Source: Candidatus Bathyarchaeota archaeon UBA185
GTDB lineage: Archaea; Thermoproteota; Bathyarchaeia; 40CM-2-53-6
Assembly (NCBI GenBank): GCA_002495485.1
Contig: DAFH01000073.1
Span: forward strand, 20,154 to 25,172
Direction of reading: 5' to 3'
DNA: 5,019 nt
Shown: positions 1 to 5,019 of the stretch, in pieces
Position numbering within the stretch: position 1 is the first letter of the stretch
Layout of the letters: each line of letters opens with the position of its first letter
Notes under the pieces: model-generated
What the model saw: only the letters and a program-made list of their open reading frames with translations
What the model was told of the DNA's origin: nothing
Databases searched by the model: none
Program-made: the position numbers and the translations under genes

Positions 1-40
1 TCGAAGACAGAGAGTGTTCCAGACAATCGAGACTAGACTA

Positions 41-2035
41 ATGAGAGTGCGGTCAATCGCGCCGTGCATCATCGTAGCGCTAGCTGTAGCTATGCTGGGT
101 GTTCCTTCCGTCGCGGCGGCGTCGTACACCCTGTCGATCAGTCCTAATGTCCCAGTGAGTCTTGGGACGACCATCACCCTAAGTCTGAGCCTCACAGGCG
201 GTGTCAGAAACAGCGCCTACACAGTCGTATTCCAGGTTGTCAAACCAAACGAGACTGGAAGCGCCACGACTTCAAGGACAATATCAACCGACAATAGAGG
301 CACGGGCAGCGTCTCCCTCACCTATCCTGATCCATCGTGGACAGCTACCAACGGGACGGTCGCAACTGACGTCGGCGGTGTTTACAACGTATTCGCGAAC
401 CAGACGACCCCGACAAACACGGGAACAGTTGCCAACGGCCAGTTTACTGTGAGCTCACAACTCACCGTGGTGATCTCTCAACCCGTCGCTGGGGCGACCG
501 TTCAGAGAGGACAGACTTTCCTGATCAGTGTAACAGTCTCTTCTCTAAGCGGCCCCGATACAGGAGCGACCGTATCTGCAAACGCTCCCAATGCATTGAA
601 CCCGAGAATATTTCTACCACAGACAGGAATCGGAGTCTACACGGCAAGCTATCAGGTCTCTGCCTCGGACCCAGCCGGGCCTTGGACAATAATCGTCCAA
701 GCGAGCGATAGTCAAGGCGACACTGGCAGTAGCACTCCCGTAACCGTCTCGGTAACGAGGAACGACTTGATAGTCGATTCTCTCGTGACCTACAACTCGA
801 AAGGGCCATCAACCAGCTTCTCTGCCGGAGATACTATCTTCGCCTTCTTCAGGATACGATACTCCTCAGGTTCCTACCTGGACACGGGACAGTATTCCGT
901 CGTTCTTAGAAACCCCTCTGGGTCAGTTGTCCAAAATCTGACCGCCGCCTACGATGGATCACTCTTCGGATTCTACACATCAACGGGCTACCCAGTCTCC
1001 TCCTCCGACACGGGCGGAACCTGGACGGTCATAATCGACGCCTACAGTCTCAACGATGGAAACGGCAACACGGGCCCTGATCTGGACACTTCCGTCCCTA
1101 TCCAGATCGTCACTTCGCCCCTGAGTTACTGGCCATTTGTACTGGCTGGGATCCTCGCCGTCGCAGGTGGAGTCGTCGCGGCGAAGCGGTTTGACACGAC
1201 CCTCGAAGGATTTCAGCACCTAGACCAGTTGATTGGGGGGCCTCTTCCCCGAGGAGCTAGCATCCTACTATCCGGCGACGCAGGGAGTGGCAAGACGATT
1301 CTCGCGTACCAGCTACTCCACGATGAGCTTGAGAGTGGAAGGATCTGTGCTCTCCTTTCGTACGACGCTTTTCCCGAGGATGTTCAGGCACGAATGAACG
1401 AGTTCGGATGGGACATCGTCTCCCCCTTGCGGAAGGGTCGACTGAAAATCATCGACTGCTACTCCAGCCTCGCGGGACAAGGGGAAGGGGCGATAAAAGA
1501 CCCATCGGACCTCACCGAGCTTAACATTCAGGTGACGGCTTTCATTGGGAAGGCAAAGGGAAGTCCGGTCACTTTGGTGCTCGATTCTCTAACGCCAATC
1601 TTCAACGGAGTCGAGGAGAAGCAGGCGATCAACTTCATCCAAACCCTCGGTGCCAAGGTGAAGAAGACAGGAGGGTTGTTCATTCAGACGGCATCGAAGG
1701 GAGCCGTCTCTGACGATGCCGCCGCGAAGATCAAGACGATGGCGGATGGTGTCATCGAGCTCAGCGTCGTCCGGACCCACGGCAAGGTCCATCGATTCCT
1801 CTCAGTCGTCAAAATGGAGAGGAGAAGAGTATCCTCAGGATCCGTGCCCTTCGAAATCGACCGGACAAGAGGTCTTGTCTTCCGAGTATCCCGCTTCTCG
1901 ATATTCAAGAAACAACTCTTGGGCTTCGTTAGGACGCACTACAGCTTCAGAGGCGAACGACAAACGACCAAACGATCCGAAAACCCATCGAGCAGGGTCT
2001 TACCAACTCGCCAGCGTCAATCCTCGACAGATTAG
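41..2035 (+). CDS. Membrane-anchored KaiC/RAD55-like ATPase with Ig-like ectodomain
   Basis: Seen: residues 1-27 form a signal peptide (MRVRS, hydrophobic core, cleavage near SVAAA). Residues 28-359 are Ser/Thr/Gly/Val-rich and look like three Ig-like beta-sandwich domains (about 28-139, 140-240, 241-359), with N-glycosylation sequons at N70, N104, N120 and N299. One membrane helix (about 364-381) ends in KR, placing the C-terminus in the cytoplasm. Residues 384-616 are a KaiC/RAD55 P-loop domain: Walker A GDAGSGKT (412-419), Walker B VTLVLDS (D515), then MADGVIEL and a VVKMERRR segment typical of KaiC C-termini. The usual catalytic Glu-Glu is Asp442-Ala443. A 48-residue basic tail follows. 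Start: ATG 41 gives a clean signal peptide; the in-frame GTG at 14 adds nine polar residues. No Shine-Dalgarno is visible. Family knowledge: KaiC-like domains are usually soluble and hexameric. Role is inferred: surface sensing or adhesion coupled to cytoplasmic ATP binding. Confidence 0.9.
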   Translation: MRVRSIAPCIIVALAVAMLGVPSVAAASYTLSISPNVPVSLGTTITLSLSLTGGVRNSAYTVVFQVVKPNETGSATTSRTISTDNRGTGSVSLTYPDPSWTATNGTVATDVGGVYNVFANQTTPTNTGTVANGQFTVSSQLTVVISQPVAGATVQRGQTFLISVTVSSLSGPDTGATVSANAPNALNPRIFLPQTGIGVYTASYQVSASDPAGPWTIIVQASDSQGDTGSSTPVTVSVTRNDLIVDSLVTYNSKGPSTSFSAGDTIFAFFRIRYSSGSYLDTGQYSVVLRNPSGSVVQNLTAAYDGSLFGFYTSTGYPVSSSDTGGTWTVIIDAYSLNDGNGNTGPDLDTSVPIQIVTSPLSYWPFVLAGILAVAGGVVAAKRFDTTLEGFQHLDQLIGGPLPRGASILLSGDAGSGKTILAYQLLHDELESGRICALLSYDAFPEDVQARMNEFGWDIVSPLRKGRLKIIDCYSSLAGQGEGAIKDPSDLTELNIQVTAFIGKAKGSPVTLVLDSLTPIFNGVEEKQAINFIQTLGAKVKKTGGLFIQTASKGAVSDDAAAKIKTMADGVIELSVVRTHGKVHRFLSVVKMERRRVSSGSVPFEIDRTRGLVFRVSRFSIFKKQLLGFVRTHYSFRGERQTTKRSENPSSRVLPTRQRQSSTD

Positions 2036-2071
2036 AAGCCAATTTAGCCCAGGATGTCCTAGCGCGGCCCT

Positions 2072-2851
2072 ATGGGGTCTTTCACGTTCATCGGGCTCGG
2101 ATTAAACGATGAGAAAGGTATGACGGTTGAGGGTCTCGAGGAGGCTAGGCATTCAGACATTGCATTCGCGGAATTCTACACGAACATCATGCCAAACCTC
2201 GACATAGGACGTCTGGAATCCATGATCGGAAAGAAGATCCATATCGTCGATAGGACTCAGGTCGAAAATGAAGGAGGAAGCCGATTGTTGGAGGCTAGCC
2301 AAGCAGGAAGGGTGGCATTCTTGGTCCCAGGCGACCCGATGATCGCAACCACCCATGTCTCACTCAGACTTTCATTGTCCAAGATCGGGATCAAGACTCG
2401 AATAGTGCACGCTGCATCCATAATGTCTGCAATCTGCGGAGCCACCGGACTGCAGAGTTACAAATTCGGCAAGACCGTCACGGTTCCCTACGAAGAGCCG
2501 CTACCCAAGTCAGTTCTAGACACCATATCTGACAATCATGATCGAGGACTGCACACTCTTCTTCTCCTCGACGTCAAGTCAGGCCAGGACATACAGTTGA
2601 CGATATGGGACGCCGCTGCGAGAATCATGAGAGCAGATCCCAAGATGCAGAGCGTGCTCGCTGTCGGCGCCGCAAGGGTTGGCGCTCTAGACGAGAAGAT
2701 GAAGGCTTCAAAGATGCGGACTCTAGCGAACGAAGATTTCGGCGGTCCTCCTCAATCGATTGTTGTCGTGGGAAAGCTTCACTTTGTGGAGACTGAGGCG
2801 TTGCGGATCCTCTGGGGCGCACAAGATTCCGACCTACGTGACAGCATTTGA
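2072..2851 (+). CDS. dphB: Diphthine synthase (EF-2 diphthamide methyltransferase)
   Basis: This enzyme uses S-adenosylmethionine to methylate the modified histidine of elongation factor 2, making diphthine, the step before amidation to diphthamide; it acts in the cytoplasm. Seen: 259 residues, normal for the family. The N-terminus FIGLGLNDE (6-14) is followed by the AEFYT block (33-37), the family signature GDPMIATTH (87-95), the HAASIMSAICGATGLQ block (113-128) with YKFG just after, a LLLLDV strand ending near D167, and VVVGKLHF near the C-terminus. The fold is that of tetrapyrrole/cobalt-precorrin-type methylases. ATG 2072 is the first usable start because an in-frame TAG lies at 2060-2062. 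It sits 36 bases after the ATPase gene. A weak AATTTAG element (2041-2047) lies at a suitable distance for a leaderless promoter, but read-through from upstream is equally possible. Its stop overlaps the next gene. Confidence 0.96.
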   Translation: MGSFTFIGLGLNDEKGMTVEGLEEARHSDIAFAEFYTNIMPNLDIGRLESMIGKKIHIVDRTQVENEGGSRLLEASQAGRVAFLVPGDPMIATTHVSLRLSLSKIGIKTRIVHAASIMSAICGATGLQSYKFGKTVTVPYEEPLPKSVLDTISDNHDRGLHTLLLLDVKSGQDIQLTIWDAAARIMRADPKMQSVLAVGAARVGALDEKMKASKMRTLANEDFGGPPQSIVVVGKLHFVETEALRILWGAQDSDLRDSI

Positions 2852-3105
2852 GAGAGAGCGCATCAGATAGAACCTCGAAGTACATCGAAGCGGCTTCAGC
2901 TTCACTAAAACGGCTCCAAGTGAAAGGCCTGCCAGCAACAGTCAAAGAACCACAGGTTCGCCACGTACTCGAAATGGCTCAAGGATACGTCAAAGATGCT
3001 AGACACTATGCCGAAAAGCAGAAACCGGTGACTTCCCTCGCCTGCGTTGCGTACGCCGAGGGACTCTTGGACGCGATCAGGTTCCTCGAACTAGTTGAGT
3101 TCTAG
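2848..3105 (+). CDS. DUF357 family protein, TTG start
   Basis: A small (85-residue), probably all-helical protein of the archaeal DUF357 family; molecular function unknown. Seen: helix 1 at about 8-24, helix 2 HVLEMAQGYVKDARHYAEK (39-57), then a turn and helix 3 whose AYAEGLLDAIRFLEL (68-82) carries the characteristic YAEGLLDA pattern of the family. The start must be TTG 2848, because an in-frame TGA lies at 2839-2841 and no ATG or GTG falls between; TTG overlaps the TGA of dphB (2849-2851) by three bases. This arrangement implies translation coupled to dphB, possibly by re-initiation. As I recall, DUF357 genes recur beside dphB in other archaea, which would fit a partnership in EF-2 modification or translation, but the sequence does not show what the protein does. 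No metal or catalytic motif is visible. Confidence 0.88.
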   Translation: MRESASDRTSKYIEAASASLKRLQVKGLPATVKEPQVRHVLEMAQGYVKDARHYAEKQKPVTSLACVAYAEGLLDAIRFLELVEF

Positions 3106-3166
3106 GTGCATCCCAAGGTAACACTGGTCTGATATTCACCAGACGCCATCATGACGACGAGCAGAA

Positions 3167-3733
3167 ATGGTCGACTGTACCGCTTGCAGAAGACTCATCC
3201 ACAGAGATGAACTCGTACTGGCGGCGTTCAATCAGGAAGGCAAGAGGTCGTACTTTCATCAAGACTGTGAACAGAAGGCTGACTACGTCTCTCGATGGAA
3301 GGAGGAGGCACCATGGGCGTTCAAGTCTGTCCGCCTTACCGTTTCGGACTGGCAGCAGTGCAGTCCAAGAAAACACTTGGGCGTTTGGCAGTCGATCTTC
3401 ATAGCTCGGAGAGACGAGGACATCTGGTGCCCAGACTGCGGACTCAAGATCAGCCGGCATGAAGGTCTGACATGTCTACGTTGCAACGCTCCCGGAATCG
3501 TTCTCAGGGCTGAAGGGACCAAAATGGTCTTCACACATCGAGAACCGCTCTACAAGCTTCTGGTACACTGTACTCAGAAAGGAGAGGAGTCGTTCGCCTA
3601 TGCTATCTCAAGAGGTTTTACTCCGGTGACTATTACACCCAAGAAGAAGAGTGAATCGGCACCTGAACAGGGTACTGCGATGATGCTCGAATACAAGCCG
3701 AAGGAAGACCTAAGGAAAGGCCTGCAGGTCTAG
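3167..3733 (+). CDS. Two-zinc-site protein (Cx2C-Hx2C finger plus zinc ribbon), function unknown
   Basis: 188 residues with two probable zinc sites. Site 1: C4-x2-C7 ... H31-x2-C34, spacing like PARP-type or LIM-half fingers, including a DELVLAAF strand between the pairs and FHQDC at the second pair. Site 2: C88-x2-C91-x11-C103-x2-C106 (CPDCG...CLRC), a classic zinc ribbon. C65 lies between them. The C-terminal part (about 107-188) is mixed, with a lysine-rich stretch TPKKKSES near 160. ATG 3167 is forced by an in-frame TGA at 3152-3154. It lies 61 bases after the DUF357 gene on the same strand, so it may share the message or use its own weak TATA-like signal (around GATATTC, 3131-3137). Zinc fingers of these types bind DNA, RNA or protein; no catalytic domain is recognisable. 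A nucleic-acid-binding role is plausible but inferred. The stop lies in TCTAGA, which also forms the stop of a doubtful minus-strand ORF. Confidence 0.85.
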   Translation: MVDCTACRRLIHRDELVLAAFNQEGKRSYFHQDCEQKADYVSRWKEEAPWAFKSVRLTVSDWQQCSPRKHLGVWQSIFIARRDEDIWCPDCGLKISRHEGLTCLRCNAPGIVLRAEGTKMVFTHREPLYKLLVHCTQKGEESFAYAISRGFTPVTITPKKKSESAPEQGTAMMLEYKPKEDLRKGLQV

Positions 3734-4039
3734 ACCGACAGCTCGGACAGTATCTTCTTCTCTAGAGAAGGCATCTGCGACTGCGATTCCGAAGCGGACG
3801 ATACGTGCTGTGAAACTTGCTCGTTTGGGATAGACCGAAAACCGCTACGTCGCATGTAGATGAGATTGGACAGCAAAGCTAGCTTTGACACGCCTGCCTC
3901 ATCAAGATTGACATGAGCGTTTGCATACAAAGATCCTGCCATGTTAAGATTGCAAGTTGATGTTTCCTTATTCATTTCAGTGCAGAATCCGGGCCGATCC
4001 GTTTACCTTTTTTACTAGATAAGCGTCACAGCGCTGCTT
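3734..4039. other. Intergenic region of about 300 bases without a confident gene
   Basis: No RNA gene, repeat or terminator is evident. A minus-strand ATG ORF (3975 down to 3730) encodes 81 residues that I do not recognise. It is Ser-rich and has a helical-looking end SLEKKILSELSV. Its stop interlocks with that of the zinc-site gene across TCTAGA. ORFs of this size arise by chance on the opposite strand throughout this window, and I see no clear codon bias, so I do not call it a gene. The right end (4007-4039) holds the promoter of the next gene. Confidence 0.6.
4007..4017 (+). promoter_or_regulatory. Archaeal TATA box (BRE/box A) for the 145-residue gene
   Basis: CTTTTTTACTA is the most T-rich run before the ATG at 4040, and its centre is about 27 bases upstream, the usual archaeal box A to transcription-start distance. 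Transcription would then begin at or next to the ATG, giving a leaderless message, consistent with the absence of a Shine-Dalgarno sequence. Confidence 0.5.
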
Positions 4040-4477
4040 ATGCCACGAATTGAGACGACGGATCTCTCCTTCGTCGCTGACAGGGTTCACCCGCAGATCT
4101 GGACCCTCTTCCAATCGCTAAGGTCTCGAATGAGACAGTTGAGAGGAGTGACGATGAGGATCCACTTCGAGAAGCACAGCCAGGAAGCCACCCCTGCATT
4201 CTATTATGAGAACAGGCTACTTTTCCATGTGCACGCGAGGGGCGAAGAGATCAGTGCTACCTTCCACGCAGACCAGAAAGCAAGGACCAGGATCGTAGAA
4301 GACCAGTCGCTTGACTGGAGACTGCGAGATCAGGTGAACAAGCGCACCTGGTCAGCCATTACTCTCAAGACGTCAAAAGACCTTGGCCCATTCATGGACC
4401 TTGTTAAGGCCAAATACGAGCACATCAGCCAAGAGGCAACCGGGATTCAGCCCGAGGTCAGACCGGTAGCCTTCTGA
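4040..4477 (+). CDS. Hypothetical protein, 145 residues, small alpha/beta domain
   Basis: I do not recognise this protein. It is soluble, with no signal peptide or membrane segment. Seen: an N-terminal helix VHPQIWTLFQSLRSRMRQL (16-34), a run of beta strands (MRIHFEK 39-45, PAFYYENRLLFHVHARG 52-68, ISATFHAD 71-78), then WRLRDQVNKRTWSAITL (93-109) and a final helix DLGPFMDLVKAKYEHI (114-129). A late strand beginning with Trp and followed by a helix ending in Tyr recalls YjbR/MmcQ- or DUF1801-like small domains, but the match is only in outline and I would not assign it. The first usable start is ATG 4040, since an in-frame TAG lies at 4016-4018. A TATA-like box about 27 bases upstream suggests its own leaderless transcript. 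The downstream gene has a separate promoter, so no operon partner is implied. Confidence 0.75.
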   Translation: MPRIETTDLSFVADRVHPQIWTLFQSLRSRMRQLRGVTMRIHFEKHSQEATPAFYYENRLLFHVHARGEEISATFHADQKARTRIVEDQSLDWRLRDQVNKRTWSAITLKTSKDLGPFMDLVKAKYEHISQEATGIQPEVRPVAF

Positions 4478-4531
4478 GGCAGAATCGTCCACGCGAAGTG
4501 CTGTCACTACAAGCAAGTCCGTCCGATGGTA

Positions 4532-4539
4532 TTTTTATC
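4532..4539 (+). promoter_or_regulatory. Archaeal TATA box for the Nudix gene
   Basis: TTTTTATC stands out in the 89-base gap between the hypothetical gene and the Nudix gene. Its centre lies about 31 bases before GTG 4567 and 34 before TTG 4570, so transcription should begin only a few bases before the start codon. This also argues against the in-frame GTG at 4498, which lies upstream of the box. Confidence 0.55.
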
Positions 4540-4566
4540 GAACAGACTTCACGCCGTATAACGAGC

Positions 4567-5019
4567 GTGTTGGCGCTAGGCTCCTATCTCGGTCCCGAAC
4601 TGGCTAAACTGGAAGAAACGCTCGCAGCCAAGCATCTCTCTGGAGCCAACGAGACTGTCGATGCCGTGGTGGGGGTTCTTCTTCATGAGACGAATTCTGA
4701 ACTGAGACTACTGCTGATACATCGAGCCGAGCGGATCAACGACCCGTGGTCAGGACAGATCGGACTCCCAGGAGGACGAGTGTCAAGGTCGGACTGTTCA
4801 GCGAGGATGGCGTTGAAACGGGAGGTGGAAGAAGAAGTTGGCTTCAACTTAGAAGAGGCAGGCAGAGAACTCGGGACCCTGAGTCTAGGATCGCCAATGA
4901 GGCAATTGGACATGAAAGTTCAGCCACGAGTGTACGGGCTCAGCCGCCATCCTGAGATTCGAATTGGTCCCGAAGTCCAAGACGCGTTCTGGGTCTCACT
5001 GTCGCGACTTCCATCACTT
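4567..5019 (+). CDS. Nudix hydrolase, CoA-pyrophosphatase-like (3' end cut by window)
   Basis: The first 151 residues of a Nudix hydrolase; the frame is still open at the window edge. These enzymes cleave a nucleoside diphosphate linked to another moiety, using Mg2+ held by the Nudix-box glutamates. Seen: VDAVVGVLLHE (about 32-42), LRLLLIHRAER, then DPWSGQIGLPGGR (59-71) and REVEEEVGF (85-93). Between GG and REV the spacing has one residue more than the textbook Nudix box and D76 at the usual Glu position, as in the CoA pyrophosphatase (NudL/PCD1-like) subgroup with its PGGxxxxxD...REaxEE pattern. The late EVQDAFWVSL segment is also typical of the family. Start: GTG 4567 or TTG 4570, both non-ATG and just after a TATA box; GTG is preferred. 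Substrate is inferred: CoA derivatives or a related dinucleotide. Its own promoter argues for separate transcription from the upstream hypothetical gene. Confidence 0.9.
   Translation, partial: MLALGSYLGPELAKLEETLAAKHLSGANETVDAVVGVLLHETNSELRLLLIHRAERINDPWSGQIGLPGGRVSRSDCSARMALKREVEEEVGFNLEEAGRELGTLSLGSPMRQLDMKVQPRVYGLSRHPEIRIGPEVQDAFWVSLSRLPSL

Noticed and set aside
14..40. GTG at 14 as the start of the membrane ATPase
   Set aside because: It would put nine polar or charged residues before an otherwise ideal signal peptide starting at ATG 41; nothing upstream supports the earlier start.
525..1219. Minus-strand open frames (525-812, 980-1219) opposite the Ig-like region
   Set aside because: They are Arg/Ser-rich shadows of a clearly coding + strand gene, with no recognisable domain.
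1716..2105. Overlapping + strand frame of 129 codons across the end of the ATPase gene
   Set aside because: Arg/Ser-rich with no motifs, and it overlaps both the KaiC-domain C-terminus and the conserved dphB N-terminus; a shadow frame.
2625..2945. Minus-strand 106-codon frame across the dphB-DUF357 junction
   Set aside because: Lies opposite two genes with strong family signatures; composition is that of an antisense frame.
3149..3534. Minus-strand frames opposite the zinc-site gene
   Set aside because: The + strand frame has ordered Cx2C/Hx2C and Cx2C/Cx2C pairs; the opposite frames show no motif.
4498..4566. GTG 4498 as the Nudix start
   Set aside because: In frame, but it lies upstream of the TATA box at 4532-4539 and would add residues absent from the conserved core.
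4683..4955. Open frames on both strands inside the Nudix region
   Set aside because: Shadows of the Nudix frame, which carries the full PGG...REVEEEVGF signature.
1..5019. CRISPR arrays, tRNA or rRNA genes, insertion sequences, attachment sites
   Set aside because: No spaced direct repeats, cloverleaf-like sequence with a CCA-type end, transposase motifs or long terminal inverted repeats were seen on either strand by reading.

Overview
The window reads as archaeal chromosome of roughly balanced base composition. The strongest lineage marker is a diphthine synthase (Dph5/DphB) gene directly overlapped by a small DUF357-family gene; DUF357 is an archaeal family. Supporting signs are TATA-like boxes about 25-30 bases before start codons, a lack of clear Shine-Dalgarno sequences (suggesting leaderless or short-leader messages), and a KaiC/RAD55-type ATPase. 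A Thaumarchaeota- or Bathyarchaeota-like lineage is possible, but the sequence alone does not settle this.

Layout, left to right, with all confident genes on the + strand. (1) Positions 41-2035: a large membrane protein with a signal peptide, about three Ig-like beta-sandwich ectodomains, one transmembrane helix, a cytoplasmic KaiC/RAD55-like ATPase domain and a basic tail. (2) Positions 2072-2851: diphthine synthase. (3) Positions 2848-3105: a DUF357 protein starting on TTG inside the dphB stop, so the two are almost certainly co-transcribed. (4) Positions 3167-3733: a protein with a Cx2C...Hx2C finger (PARP/LIM-like spacing) followed by a Cx2C...Cx2C zinc ribbon. (5) Positions 3734-4039: about 300 bases with no confident gene, holding one doubtful minus-strand ORF and, at its right end, a promoter. 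(6) Positions 4040-4477: an unrecognised 145-residue protein, apparently leaderless. (7) Positions 4567-5019: the 5' part of a Nudix hydrolase of the CoA-pyrophosphatase-like group, starting on GTG or TTG and cut by the window end.

How they work together: only dphB-DUF357 shows strong evidence of coupling (translation-factor EF-2 modification plus a partner of unknown role). The most unusual object is gene 1. Its architecture, an exported multi-Ig ectodomain joined through one membrane helix to a KaiC-like P-loop ATPase whose usual catalytic Glu pair appears as Asp-Ala, would suit a surface sensor or adhesin that signals to, or is driven by, a cytoplasmic ATPase. That role is inference. No RNA genes, CRISPR arrays, insertion sequences or integration sites were seen.
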